Shown here: piece by piece, positions 43,461 through 52,163 of the stretch | How the letters are laid out: each line of letters opens with the position of its first letter | How positions within the stretch are numbered: position 1 is the stretch's first letter | From: Pseudomonas sp. LS1212 | GTDB taxonomy: Bacteria > Pseudomonadota > Gammaproteobacteria > Pseudomonadales > Pseudomonadaceae | NCBI RefSeq assembly: GCF_024741815.1 | Contig: NZ_CP102951.1 | Location: forward strand, 4,664,001-4,728,000 | Length of the DNA stretch: 64,000 nt | Direction: 5' to 3' | The notes under the pieces: model-generated | Database searches by the model: none | The model's input: the letters and a program-made list of their open reading frames with translations, nothing else | Told to the model about the DNA's origin: nothing | Position numbers and translations under genes: made by a program

Positions 43461-44216
43461 ATGACTCGGATCGCTCGCTCTGGCGACAACAGCACTGAAC
43501 GCCGTCTACAAGCCGAACGCCTGGTCGGCCCGGATGCCCTGCACGAAGCCCAGGCCCTGCGCTTCAGTGTATTCAGCAGTGAATTCAACGCCAGGCTCAA
43601 GGGCGCAGAACAGGGCCTGGACATGGATGATTACGATGCGCACTGTAGTCACATCGGTGTGCGCGACCTCAACACCGGTCGTCTGGTTGCCACCACCCGC
43701 CTGCTCGACCACCAGGCCGCTCATGGCCTGGGGCGCTTCTACAGCGAAGAAGAGTTCAGCCTGCATGGTCTCGGCCATCTGCAAGGGCCGATCCTGGAAA
43801 TCGGTCGCACCTGCGTCGACCCGGCCTACCGCAACGGTGGCACCATAACCGTGCTCTGGGGCGAACTGGCCGAAGTCCTCAACCAGGGCCGCTATAGCTA
43901 CCTGATGGGTTGCGCCAGCATTCCGATGCAGGATGGCGGGGTTCAGGCCCATGCGATCATGCAACGGCTGCGCGAACGCTACCTGTGCACCGAGCACCTG
44001 CGCGCCGAGCCGAAAAAACCCTTGCCGACCCTCGCCATCCCCGGCAATGTCATTGCCGAGTTGCCGCCCCTGCTCAAGGCCTACATGCGCCTGGGCGCGA
44101 AGATTTGCGGCGAGCCTTGCTGGGACGAAGACTTCCAGGTCGCCGACGTGTTCATCCTGCTCAAGCGCGACGAACTTTGCCCACGGTATGCCCGTCACTT
44201 CAAGGCGGCAGTCTGA
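43461..44216 (+). CDS. olsB: ornithine-acyl-ACP N-acyltransferase (lyso-ornithine lipid synthase)
   Basis: The protein has 251 residues and a GNAT-like fold. ILEIGRTCVDPAYRNGGTITVLWG is the family's conserved segment. OlsB attaches a 3-hydroxyacyl group from ACP to ornithine. With OlsA next door it makes phosphate-free ornithine lipids that replace phospholipids under phosphate starvation. The gene begins 87 bases after the last Pho half-site. Its stop overlaps the olsA start as TGATG. Confidence 0.92.
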   Translation: MTRIARSGDNSTERRLQAERLVGPDALHEAQALRFSVFSSEFNARLKGAEQGLDMDDYDAHCSHIGVRDLNTGRLVATTRLLDHQAAHGLGRFYSEEEFSLHGLGHLQGPILEIGRTCVDPAYRNGGTITVLWGELAEVLNQGRYSYLMGCASIPMQDGGVQAHAIMQRLRERYLCTEHLRAEPKKPLPTLAIPGNVIAELPPLLKAYMRLGAKICGEPCWDEDFQVADVFILLKRDELCPRYARHFKAAV

Positions 44217-45004
44217 TGCGTCGCGTACGCGTCTATGCACGCGTGCTGCGAGTGCTGCTGGTGGTTGCGCTGGGCTTGCTGATGGCCGGCGTGTTCAGTC
44301 TCTACGAACGCCTCGGTATCGAGCACTGCATGGAGCGTCGACAACGCTGGTCGCGCTTCTTCATGACCCGGCTGAGCCGCGCCCTGCCCTTCAAGGTCAC
44401 CGTTCACGGCACTCTGCCCGGCCAACCCATGCTGTGGGTCAGCAATCATGTGTCCTGGACCGACATCCCGCTGCTGGGGATGCTCACACCCTTGTCGTTT
44501 TTGTCCAAGGCCGAAGTCCGTACCTGGCCGATTGCCGGCTGGCTCGCGCTCAAGGCCGGCACCTTGTTCATCCGTCGTGGCTCGGGCGACAGCCAATTGA
44601 TCCGCAAACAGATGAGCCAGCACCTGGCACAAGAACGCCCACTGCTGATCTTCCCTGAAGGCACCACTAGCGACGGCCGCAACCTGCGCACCTTCCATGG
44701 TCGTCTGCTGGCCAGCGCCATCGATACCCAAACGCCATTGCAGCCGGTTGCCCTGCGTTATGTGCGCAATGGCCAGCCTGACCCGATTGCGCCCTTCATC
44801 GGCGACGACGACCTGCTCTCGCATCTGCTGCGCCTGTTCGCCAACGATCAAGCCGAGGTGCACGTCCACCTGCTCGCCCCCATCGCCAGCTGTGGCCAGG
44901 AGCGTGCCGCCCTGGCCTTCAAGGCCCAGCAAGCGGTGCACGGTGCGCTGTTCGGGGAAAGTGAGCAAGCGATGCCGGTGCGTCCGGCCAAGGCTGCTGC
45001 CTAA
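44216..45004 (+). CDS. olsA: lyso-ornithine lipid O-acyltransferase
   Basis: The 262-residue PlsC-family acyltransferase has an N-terminal membrane anchor (about 10-30), the HX4D catalytic motif NHVSWTD (His78, Asp83) and the FPEGTTSDG motif near 147. It acylates the hydroxyl of lyso-ornithine lipid. Start 44216 uses the overlapped TGATG. Its stop overlaps the acpH stop by 3 bases on the opposite strand. Confidence 0.92.
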   Translation: MRRVRVYARVLRVLLVVALGLLMAGVFSLYERLGIEHCMERRQRWSRFFMTRLSRALPFKVTVHGTLPGQPMLWVSNHVSWTDIPLLGMLTPLSFLSKAEVRTWPIAGWLALKAGTLFIRRGSGDSQLIRKQMSQHLAQERPLLIFPEGTTSDGRNLRTFHGRLLASAIDTQTPLQPVALRYVRNGQPDPIAPFIGDDDLLSHLLRLFANDQAEVHVHLLAPIASCGQERAALAFKAQQAVHGALFGESEQAMPVRPAKAAA

Positions 45005-45582
45005 GCAGCCTTCAGCGCCGTCCGGGCGAAGGCCTGCAGCTCTGGATAGAACGCCCGGAAGTCATCATTCAGGGGTTGGTAGAGTTTATCCACGACTTGC
45101 AAGGCACCGCTCATGCCTTCAGGTCGTGACAGGCGTCGAGCGATGCCGTTGAAGACCTGCTCCAACACCTCGAAATCGCGATAGGAACCCAACCAGTCAT
45201 CGGCGGCCATGTACGGCGCAATCTGCGCCAACCTGCCCGGCAGCGCCGGCTCGGCCGCCAGTACCCGATAGACCTGGGCAGTGAACTGCTGCAATGGCTG
45301 GTCGGCGTAGTCCTGCCAGTGCCGCGCCAGGCAGTGGTCGAAAAACACATCGAGAATGATCCCGGCGTAACGACGCCGTTCGCTGGGAAAGCGCGCCAGG
45401 GCACTCAAGACCAGTGGATGACTGTCGGTAAATGCATCGATGCGCCGGTGCAGCGCAATGGCGGCCTCCAACTGCGCGGGAAAACGCCCGTCCAGGCGGC
45501 CTTTGACGAAATCGCCATACAGGCTGCCCAACAATTGCTGGGGTTGCTGACCACCCAGATGTAGATGCGCGAGATAGTTCAT
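45001..45582 (-). CDS. acpH: acyl carrier protein phosphodiesterase
   Basis: The protein has 193 residues, starts MNYLAHLHLGG and has the HD-like segments of AcpH (LHRRIDAFTD; ILDVFFDHCLARHW). It removes the phosphopantetheine arm from holo-ACP. It converges with olsA and is divergent from the ArsR gene. Length and sequence fit the family well. Confidence 0.93.
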   Translation of the reverse strand: MNYLAHLHLGGQQPQQLLGSLYGDFVKGRLDGRFPAQLEAAIALHRRIDAFTDSHPLVLSALARFPSERRRYAGIILDVFFDHCLARHWQDYADQPLQQFTAQVYRVLAAEPALPGRLAQIAPYMAADDWLGSYRDFEVLEQVFNGIARRLSRPEGMSGALQVVDKLYQPLNDDFRAFYPELQAFARTALKAA

Positions 45583-45608
45583 GGGCTCAGCATATCACTG
45601 CCCGCCCA

Positions 45609-45718
45609 TATCGTTATAACTCGATATAGCGATTTACGCTGACGACAGAACCTATTCATATTTGTGTATCGCGAAATACCGATATATATTTCGCCCCATC
45701 GCGATATAACGTTATAGC
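45609..45718. promoter_or_regulatory. cluster of ArsR-type operator-like palindromes
   Basis: Three AT-rich motifs stand between acpH and the ArsR gene. Bases 45609-45633 and 45698-45718 share ATCGC-ATAT...GTTATA in opposite orientation; CGAAATA/TATTTCG at 45672-45693 is a 7-bp palindrome with an 8-base spacer. The block ends 17 bases before the ArsR ATG. Repressor binding is inferred. Confidence 0.6.
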
Positions 45719-45735
45719 CACCCCCGAGCCCTGCC

Positions 45736-46038
45736 ATGCCTCTAGATCTCGACGAAATAATAAAAGCCCTGGCCCACCCAGTACGGCGAGAAATCCTCAG
45801 CTGGTTGAAAGACCCTGAGCGGCAATTCCCCGATCAATACCACCCCACCGAGCAAGGCGTCTGTGCCGGCCAGATCGATCAACGCTGCGGGCTTTCGCAG
45901 TCGACGGTCTCTGCCCACCTGGCCACCTTGCAGCGGGCCGGCTTGATCACCAGCCAGAAAATTGGCCAGTGGCATTTTTTCAAACGCAACGAGGAAACCA
46001 TCCAGCAATTCCTCCGGCAAATGAGCCAAGAGCTCTGA
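45736..46038 (+). CDS. ArsR-family transcriptional regulator
   Basis: This 100-residue winged-helix protein has HPVRREILSWLKD near the start and the recognition helix SQSTVSAHLATLQRAGLI. Two cysteines (CAGQIDQRC) lie at about residues 42 and 49, but no standard ArsR metal motif is visible. It begins 17 bases after the palindrome cluster and precedes a 45-residue membrane protein and xenB, so it may repress all three, as the redox- or metabolite-sensing members of this family do. The signal sensed is unknown. Confidence 0.85.
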   Translation: MPLDLDEIIKALAHPVRREILSWLKDPERQFPDQYHPTEQGVCAGQIDQRCGLSQSTVSAHLATLQRAGLITSQKIGQWHFFKRNEETIQQFLRQMSQEL

Positions 46039-46050
46039 CAAGGACACCTC

Positions 46051-46188
46051 ATGCCACTCTCATTTCTCATCCTGGGCCTGACCAGCGTACCGCTGGCGGC
46101 CGCCGCACTGGCTGTGGTGGCGTTGATCGTGACCCTGTTTACCTTCAGCCAGGGCGGCAAGTCCGAACTGGCCCCTGTAACCAACTGA
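46051..46188 (+). CDS. 45-residue membrane protein between arsR and xenB
   Basis: The ATG at 46051 follows AAGGA (spacing 6) and opens a frame of 45 codons to TGA at 46186. The product starts MPLSFLILGLTSVPLAAAA, and one long hydrophobic stretch covers residues 3-33, so it is a single-pass or two-helix-hairpin membrane microprotein ending in a polar tail. It begins 12 bases after the ArsR stop and ends 19 bases before xenB. I do not recognise a family. Confidence 0.66.
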   Translation: MPLSFLILGLTSVPLAAAALAVVALIVTLFTFSQGGKSELAPVTN

Positions 46189-46207
46189 TACTGACGAGGC
46201 TTACCGC

Positions 46208-47257
46208 ATGACGACTCTCTTCGATCCGATCACCCTTGGCGACCTCAAATTGCCGAACCGTATCATCATGGCCCCCCTGACCCGCTGCCGCGCCGACGAG
46301 GGCCGCGTACCCAATGCCTTGATGGCCGAGTACTACGTACAGCGCGCCAGTGCCGGGCTGATCCTCAGCGAGGCCACTTCGGTCACGCCCATGGGTGTCG
46401 GCTACCCGGACACCCCCGGCATCTGGTCCAACGACCAAGTGCGCGGCTGGACCAACGTGACCCGGGCAGTGCATGCCGCCGGCGGGCGAATCTTCCTGCA
46501 ACTGTGGCACGTGGGGCGTATCTCGCATCCGACCTACCTGAACGGTGAAAGCCCAGTCGCGCCAAGCGCTATCCAGCCCAAGGGCCATGTCAGCCTGGTT
46601 CGACCGCTGTCTGACTACCCAACGCCCCGTGCGCTGGAAACGGACGAGATCGCCGAGATCGTCGATGCCTATCGCCAGGGCGCGGAAAACGCCAAGGCCG
46701 CCGGCTTCGATGGTGTCGAGATTCACGGTGCCAACGGCTACCTGCTCGACCAGTTCCTGCAGAGCAGCACCAACCAGCGCACCGACGCCTACGGCGGCTC
46801 GCTGGAAAACCGTGCACGTTTGATGCTGGAAGTCACCGAAGCCGTGATTGAAGTCTGGGGCGCCAACCGTGTCGGCATGCACCTGGCACCTCGCGCCGAT
46901 GCTCACGACATGGGCGATGACAACCGCGCCGAGACCTTCACTTACGTAGCGCGCGAGCTGGGCAAGCGTGGCATTGCCTTCATCTGCTCGCGTGAAAAAG
47001 AGGGAGACGACAGTATCGGCCCGCTGATCAAGCAAGCCTTTGGTGGCCCTTACATCGTCAATGAACGCTTCGGCAAAGCCAGCGCCAACGCCTCCCTGGC
47101 CAGCGGCAAGGCCGATGCAGTGGCCTTCGGCATTCCGTTCATCGCCAACCCTGATTTGCCTGCACGCCTGCTCACCGATGCGCCGCTGAACGAGCCCCAT
47201 CCAGAGACGTTCTACGGTAAGGGGCCGGTGGGTTATATCGACTATCCGCGTCTGTAA
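46208..47257 (+). CDS. xenB: xenobiotic reductase, Old Yellow Enzyme family (XenB)
   Basis: The flavoprotein has 349 residues. Signatures are MAPLTRCRADEG near the start, LQLWHVGRISHP, and the active-site segment GVEIHGANGYLLDQFLQ. XenB reduces nitroglycerin, TNT, N-ethylmaleimide and enones with NADPH. The sequence is very close to the XenB of P. fluorescens as I remember it. It lies third in an ArsR-led operon, so expression is likely de-repressed by electrophiles or oxidants. Confidence 0.93.
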   Translation: MTTLFDPITLGDLKLPNRIIMAPLTRCRADEGRVPNALMAEYYVQRASAGLILSEATSVTPMGVGYPDTPGIWSNDQVRGWTNVTRAVHAAGGRIFLQLWHVGRISHPTYLNGESPVAPSAIQPKGHVSLVRPLSDYPTPRALETDEIAEIVDAYRQGAENAKAAGFDGVEIHGANGYLLDQFLQSSTNQRTDAYGGSLENRARLMLEVTEAVIEVWGANRVGMHLAPRADAHDMGDDNRAETFTYVARELGKRGIAFICSREKEGDDSIGPLIKQAFGGPYIVNERFGKASANASLASGKADAVAFGIPFIANPDLPARLLTDAPLNEPHPETFYGKGPVGYIDYPRL

Positions 47258-47313
47258 GTGTTACCAGGGACTCCCTCGGAGCTCTTGAGATCTTGCGTCC
47301 GCTATGCGGCCGA

Positions 47314-47385
47314 GCGCAGCCTTCGGCAGCGGCTACAGGTGCTCGGCTCACCACGGTCGGCGTAGCCGCTGCCGCCAGGCTGCGC
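47314..47385. repeat. inverted repeat downstream of xenB
   Basis: GCGCAGCCT-CGGCAGCGGCTAC at 47314-47336 pairs with 47362-47385 at all but about two positions. The core GTAGCCGCTGCCG is a frequent intergenic repeat in pseudomonads of the fluorescens type, as far as I recall. It separates xenB from a convergent gene. Confidence 0.7.
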
Positions 47386-47436
47386 TGGAGCCCCACAGGG
47401 GCTCCCGACGATCTTGAAATCCTGCGCCGCTATACC

Positions 47437-48312
47437 TCAAGGCCGCGCATTGAGCTGGCGCTGCAGGTTCTGGATCTGAGTCTGCAACGTGCTGATGTTA
47501 CGCGTCACCTGACCGCGAAACGCGTCGAACTCGGCAGTATTGGGACCGCTCGAAGACGCGACTGCCGGACGATTCTCCTGCTCGCTCTTGAGCACGAGAA
47601 GGTCCTGCTCCAGACGATCGATTGCCGCGCTCGGGTCGCCTTGCTTTTTCAACGCCGAAATATCGGCCGACAGGCTCTTGAGTTCGGCATCGACCTTGCC
47701 CTGATCAGCCTGCGCAGCCTTCAACGCCGAGAGTTCACCGCTCAGGCTTTTGAGCTCGGACTGCAATTGCGCATTGGCGGCCTGTTGCTCGGACCGTAAT
47801 TGCGCATTGGCGGCCTGCTGCTCGGCGGCCTTGGCAAGGATCTGCTCCAGGCGCTTGTCCAGGCCACTTTGCTGGCCGACGACGCCCTGCTGCTGTTTAC
47901 TTTGCTCCAACAGCTTCGATTCAAGCTGCCTGATCTGCAACTTCAGTGCCTCGCTGCCGCTGTTGGCGGTGGACTCGGTCGCCACCACCTTGCCGGTGAT
48001 CGCCTGAATGCGCCCTGCGGCTTCCTCACTGATGCGGGCGAAGCTTTCCTGGGTCGCCACCAACTGCTGCTCCATCAGCGAAATCTGCTGAAAGCTCCAC
48101 CAACCCAGACCGGCCAGGGCAATGGATAGCGCGCCGACCAATGCCCACAGTGGTCCGGTGCTCGGGCCTTTGACCTTGACCACCGGCGTGGTGCGCGAAT
48201 ACACCGTCGTGCGCTCGCGGGCACCCTTGCTGGGGGCAAAATCATCATCGTCGCGCGTCCTGGCGCTCAGGCTGGGCACATCGTCGAAGTCGTCACGAAT
48301 ATCGTTACGCAT
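47437..48312 (-). CDS. membrane-anchored coiled-coil protein
   Basis: The 291-residue protein has a charged, Asp-rich N-terminal tail, one membrane helix (about 55-75) and a long periplasmic coiled coil rich in Gln, Ala, Leu, Lys and Ser. A 33-base tandem repeat doubles QQAANAQL (RSE/QSE). It matches the conserved hypothetical gene in this position in P. aeruginosa by my recollection. I chose ATG 48312, the start of MRNDIRDDFDD. It may be a scaffold; the function is unknown. Confidence 0.72.
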   Translation of the reverse strand: MRNDIRDDFDDVPSLSARTRDDDDFAPSKGARERTTVYSRTTPVVKVKGPSTGPLWALVGALSIALAGLGWWSFQQISLMEQQLVATQESFARISEEAAGRIQAITGKVVATESTANSGSEALKLQIRQLESKLLEQSKQQQGVVGQQSGLDKRLEQILAKAAEQQAANAQLRSEQQAANAQLQSELKSLSGELSALKAAQADQGKVDAELKSLSADISALKKQGDPSAAIDRLEQDLLVLKSEQENRPAVASSSGPNTAEFDAFRGQVTRNISTLQTQIQNLQRQLNARP

Positions 48313-48411
48313 GGGAAACCTTCTGAACCGCCATGATGGCAAAGTAATACAAAGTATAAACCGCTTGAACCGCGCACTGATCGACCACGAACAGCAAATA
48401 CGGTTCCTTGG

Positions 48412-49410
48412 CTATTTTTTCGCCGGGGCCTGGACCTTCCACCAGGCGCAAAATTCATCCAGCGCCGACCACAGACTCACCTTCGGTTCATAGTCGAGCG
48501 TATAACGGGCACGACTGATGTCCAGGGTGAAATCCTTGCTCATCACCTGCATGCCCAACCGCGACAGTGTTGGCTGTGGCCGCCCCGGCCAGAGCAGGCA
48601 CGCACCTTCATTGAGGGCCGCAACGCAATAGGCCAGGCCGAAGGAGCGATAACGCGTGACCTGCGGCAATTCCATCTGGCGCATTACATAGTTGACGGCG
48701 TCCCACAGCGGCACCGGCGTGCCATTGCTGATGTTGTAGGCCTTGCCCAAGGCCCCCTCGCCGGCCAGCAAGGCACTGAGCAAGGCCTCGTTGAGGTTTT
48801 GCATGCTGGTGAAATCGACCTTGTTCAGGCCATTGCCGATGATCGCCAGGCGGCCCTTGCCCTGCATTTGCAGCAGACGCGGAAAAATACTCATGTCACC
48901 GGCACCGGTCACGAAGCGCGGGCGCAGGGCAATCACCTCCAGACCGAACTCCCCGGCACCGAAGACCTTCTGTTCGGCCAGGTACTTGGTCGTGGCGTAG
49001 TGATCGTGAAAGCGCTTGGGTACCTGGTCTTCCTTGATGCCAAGGTGCGAGCGACCGTCAAAATAGATCGACGGCGAAGACAGGTGCACCAGGCGCCGAA
49101 CCTGTTCTTTCAGGCAGGCTTCCACCACGTTTTCGGTGACGACCACGTTGCCCTGGTGAAAATCCTGGTAGCGCCCCCAGTTACCGACGGCACCGGCACA
49201 ATGCACGACCGCCGCGACGCCCTGGCACAAGCGCCGCGCCAGCTCCGGATCGGTCAGATCGCCCTGAACGAACTGCGCACCACGCCGCACCAAATGCTCG
49301 ACGCCTTCGGCACGACGCCCGTTGACCCGGACATCGAAGCCCTGCTCCAGGGCGAAACGCGCAAAGCGCCCGCCGATGAAGCCGCTTGCGCCGGTGACCA
49401 GAATTCTCAT
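48412..49410 (-). CDS. NAD-dependent epimerase/dehydratase family protein
   Basis: This 332-residue extended short-chain dehydrogenase has the Rossmann motif TGASGFIG (residues 7-14), LSSPSIYFDG with the catalytic Ser/Thr, and YATTK for the Tyr/Lys pair. It resembles the 3-beta-hydroxysteroid dehydrogenase-type epimerases. The substrate is not predictable. It is transcribed as a single gene with about 100 bases to the next gene. Confidence 0.85.
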   Translation of the reverse strand: MRILVTGASGFIGGRFARFALEQGFDVRVNGRRAEGVEHLVRRGAQFVQGDLTDPELARRLCQGVAAVVHCAGAVGNWGRYQDFHQGNVVVTENVVEACLKEQVRRLVHLSSPSIYFDGRSHLGIKEDQVPKRFHDHYATTKYLAEQKVFGAGEFGLEVIALRPRFVTGAGDMSIFPRLLQMQGKGRLAIIGNGLNKVDFTSMQNLNEALLSALLAGEGALGKAYNISNGTPVPLWDAVNYVMRQMELPQVTRYRSFGLAYCVAALNEGACLLWPGRPQPTLSRLGMQVMSKDFTLDISRARYTLDYEPKVSLWSALDEFCAWWKVQAPAKK

Positions 49411-49459
49411 TTACCGCTCCGCTTTGATTGTTTTTCACACTCGGGCAAGACGCCGCCCC

Positions 49460-50353
49460 CTACTGCAGCGGCACCAGCCACTGGGCCGCCGTGTGGGCCA
49501 GGTGCTCGGTCAGTTGCCCCAGCAATTGACCGCCGTTGCGCCAATGATGCCAGTACAACGGCACATCGATCGGCTTGTCCGGCAAAACTTCGACCAGTCG
49601 ACCGGCCTTGAGCTGGTCGCGCACCTGCAATTCAGGCACCAGCCCCCAGCCCAGTCCAGCTTCAGTCAGACGAATGAAGCCCTCGGAGGAAGGGCAAAGA
49701 TGATGCTGGAACCCACCTTCGATGCCCAATGAAGCCAGGTAACGATGCTGCAGGAAATCATCCGGGCCAAACACCAGTGCCGGTACGCGCGCCAATTGGG
49801 CGGCATTGAACCCGTTCGGGAAATGTCGCGCAATGAATTCCGGGCTGGCCAGGGCCCGATAACGCATGGCCCCGAGCAATTGGCTGCGGGCGCCTGCCAC
49901 CGGCCGCTCGCTGGCGCAGACGCAAGCCGCCACTTCGCCCGCGCGCATGCGCTTGAGCCCGACCTCCTGATCCTCCACCACCAGGTCCAACAGCAAGTGC
50001 TGCTGCGCACAGAAATCGCCGACCGCCGCAGCCCACCAGGTCGCCAGGCTGTCGGCATTCAGGGCGATCCGCAGTCGCTCCGGCAGGCCTTCCTCATCCA
50101 GCGCCGGCACCTGGCTCTGCAGGTCTCGCTCGAGCAGACGCACCTGTTGCACATGGTTGAGCAGGCGCCGGCCGATTTCGGTCGGGCTCGGTGGCGTGGC
50201 GCGTATCAGCACCGGTTGACCGACCCTGGCCTCGAGCAGTTTGATCCGCTGGGAAATCGCCGACTGCGACAACCCCAGCACCTGGGCCGCCCGCTCGAAT
50301 CCGGCTTGCTCGATCACCGCCGCGAGGGCGGACAACAGCTTGTAGTCGAACAT
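49460..50353 (-). CDS. argP: LysR-family regulator ArgP (IciA)
   Basis: The protein has 297 residues from ATG 50353. The N-terminal helix-turn-helix includes AQVLGLSQSAISQRIKLLEARVG, and the effector domain follows. ArgP senses lysine/arginine and activates the arginine exporter ArgO; here it is divergent from an ArgO-like gene, the classic arrangement. An in-frame extension upstream to 50437 has no family support. Confidence 0.92.
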   Translation of the reverse strand: MFDYKLLSALAAVIEQAGFERAAQVLGLSQSAISQRIKLLEARVGQPVLIRATPPSPTEIGRRLLNHVQQVRLLERDLQSQVPALDEEGLPERLRIALNADSLATWWAAAVGDFCAQQHLLLDLVVEDQEVGLKRMRAGEVAACVCASERPVAGARSQLLGAMRYRALASPEFIARHFPNGFNAAQLARVPALVFGPDDFLQHRYLASLGIEGGFQHHLCPSSEGFIRLTEAGLGWGLVPELQVRDQLKAGRLVEVLPDKPIDVPLYWHHWRNGGQLLGQLTEHLAHTAAQWLVPLQ

Positions 50354-50484
50354 TACTTTTCCTAATGAGCGATCAGCATTATTTGTTTTTCTTATACAGG
50401 TGCGCCCCCCAGAATAGCCAGCATCATCTTTCATCACGCCGGCGCACGACCCTCGCTGCGCCTGCGTTACCGGAGCGACCTCAC

Positions 50485-51084
50485 ATGTGGCAAAGCTACC
50501 TCAACGGCCTGTTGGTGGCCTTCGGCCTGATCATGGCAATCGGCACGCAGAATGCGTTCGTGCTGGCGCAAAGCCTGCGTCGTGAACATCACCTGCCGGT
50601 CGCGGCATTGTGTGTGTTCTGCGATGCGGTACTGGTTGCCCTCGGTGTGTTCGGCCTGGCCACGATTTTGGCCAAGAACCCGACGTTGCTGGCGGTCGCA
50701 CGCTGGGGCGGCGCGGTCTTTTTGATCTGGTATGGCAGCCTCGCGCTGCGGCGGGCCTGCTCCAGGCAGAGCCTGCAACAGGGCGAAGGCCAGGGCCAGA
50801 AATCCCGGCGCGCGGTGCTGCTCAGTGCGCTGGCGGTGACGCTGCTCAACCCCCACGTGTATCTCGATACGGTGCTGTTGATCGGCTCGCTCGGCGCCCA
50901 GCAAAGCGTACCGGGCGCGTATGTGTTCGGTGCGGCGAGCGCCTCGCTGCTGTGGTTCTTCACCCTGGCGCTGGGTGCCGCCTGGCTGGCTCCCTGGCTG
51001 GCCCGTCCCGGCACCTGGCGGCTGCTCGACCTGATGGTGGCGGTCATGATGTTCAGCGTGGCGGCACAGCTGATTCTGAACTGA
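50485..51084 (+). CDS. argO: LysE/ArgO-type amino acid exporter
   Basis: This 199-residue protein has six membrane helices and starts with MWQSYLNGLLVAFGLIMAIG TQNAFVLAQSL, the LysE/ArgO family opening (shown as two words). LLNPHVYLDTVLL is the second family motif. It exports arginine or lysine to prevent overload. ATG 50485 follows weak GGAG; a longer frame upstream exists but lacks the family sequence. Confidence 0.9.
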   Translation: MWQSYLNGLLVAFGLIMAIGTQNAFVLAQSLRREHHLPVAALCVFCDAVLVALGVFGLATILAKNPTLLAVARWGGAVFLIWYGSLALRRACSRQSLQQGEGQGQKSRRAVLLSALAVTLLNPHVYLDTVLLIGSLGAQQSVPGAYVFGAASASLLWFFTLALGAAWLAPWLARPGTWRLLDLMVAVMMFSVAAQLILN

Positions 51085-51167
51085 TAGCCCATTCATCCGC
51101 CAACTGCAAAGGCTCTGGAACCTCTTTTCCACACAGTTGTTGCGTGGTTATGCCTGTGCCCCGGTGC

Positions 51168-51173
51168 TATGAT
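51168..51173 (+). promoter_or_regulatory. probable -10 element of sodB
   Basis: TATGAT stands about 100 bases before the sodB start. I do not see a good -35 with 17-base spacing, so other elements may help. A GGAGAA ribosome site lies 9 bases before the ATG. Confidence 0.45.
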
Positions 51174-51274
51174 CCAGACCCTGCGGCGCAAAGAGTACAG
51201 ACTCTCCGTCGCATATCCGGCCGCCCGTGATCGGCCTTGCGCTCACCGCACCTGACCTGATTAGGAGAATTACC

Positions 51275-51871
51275 ATGGCTTTTGAATTGCCGCCGCTGCC
51301 TTACGCTCACGATGCCCTGCAGCCGCACATCTCCAAGGAAACCTTGGAATATCACCACGACAAGCACCACAACACCTATGTCGTGAACCTGAACAACCTG
51401 GTGCCAGGCACCGAGTTCGAAGGCAAGACTCTGGAAGAAATCGTCAAGACTTCCTCGGGCGGCATCTTCAACAACGCCGCTCAGGTCTGGAACCACACCT
51501 TCTACTGGAACTGCATGGCGCCAAACGCTGGCGGCCAACCTACCGGTGCCCTGGCTGAAGCCATCAATGCTGCATTCGGTTCCTTCGACAAGTTCAAGGA
51601 TGAGTTCAGCAAAACCTCGATCGGCACCTTCGGTTCCGGTTGGGGCTGGCTGGTGAAAAAAGCTGACGGTTCCCTGGCCCTGGCCAGCACCATCGGCGCC
51701 GGCAACCCGCTGACCAGCGGCGACACTCCGCTGCTGACTTGCGACGTCTGGGAGCACGCCTACTACATCGACTACCGCAACCTGCGTCCGAAGTATGTAG
51801 AAGCTTTCTGGAACCTGGTGAACTGGAAATTCGTCGCTGAGCAGTTCGAAGGCAAGAACTTCGTCGCCTAA
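51275..51871 (+). CDS. sodB: iron superoxide dismutase
   Basis: The 198-residue enzyme has the metal ligands of Fe/Mn-SODs: His in EYHHDKHHNTY, His in AAQVWNHTFYW, and Asp/His in DVWEHAYYIDYRN. NAAQVWNHTFYW with Ala-Gln and the Gly-Trp segments point to the iron form. It turns superoxide into peroxide in the cytosol. ATG 51275 follows AGGAGAA. Terminator after it. Confidence 0.96.
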   Translation: MAFELPPLPYAHDALQPHISKETLEYHHDKHHNTYVVNLNNLVPGTEFEGKTLEEIVKTSSGGIFNNAAQVWNHTFYWNCMAPNAGGQPTGALAEAINAAFGSFDKFKDEFSKTSIGTFGSGWGWLVKKADGSLALASTIGAGNPLTSGDTPLLTCDVWEHAYYIDYRNLRPKYVEAFWNLVNWKFVAEQFEGKNFVA

Positions 51872-51883
51872 GCGAAGCTAAAC

Positions 51884-51913
51884 AAAAAAACCCGGCCTGG
51901 CCGGGTTTTTTTT
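51884..51913 (+). terminator. Rho-independent terminator of sodB
   Basis: CCCGGC/GCCGGG with a three-base loop, flanked by an A-run before and eight T residues after. Confidence 0.9.
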
Positions 51914-52163
51914 CGACAGTACCACCGGCCCTGGCCCTTGCCGCGGCGCGATATCACGCTAACATCAACCATTCAGGATAATTGTTGAACAGCGCTCAAG
52001 TAGAAGGGATGAACGACCGACACAGTACAGGAAGGAGAAACCTGCATTTCGCGCAGGCGGCGGGCGAGCCTTCCTATGCTTGATTGTCCCTTTGACTGAC
52101 AACACGGGATTGCCAATACTGCTGGCAACTTGACGCTACGAGCATGGATTAAGGAATACCCCT

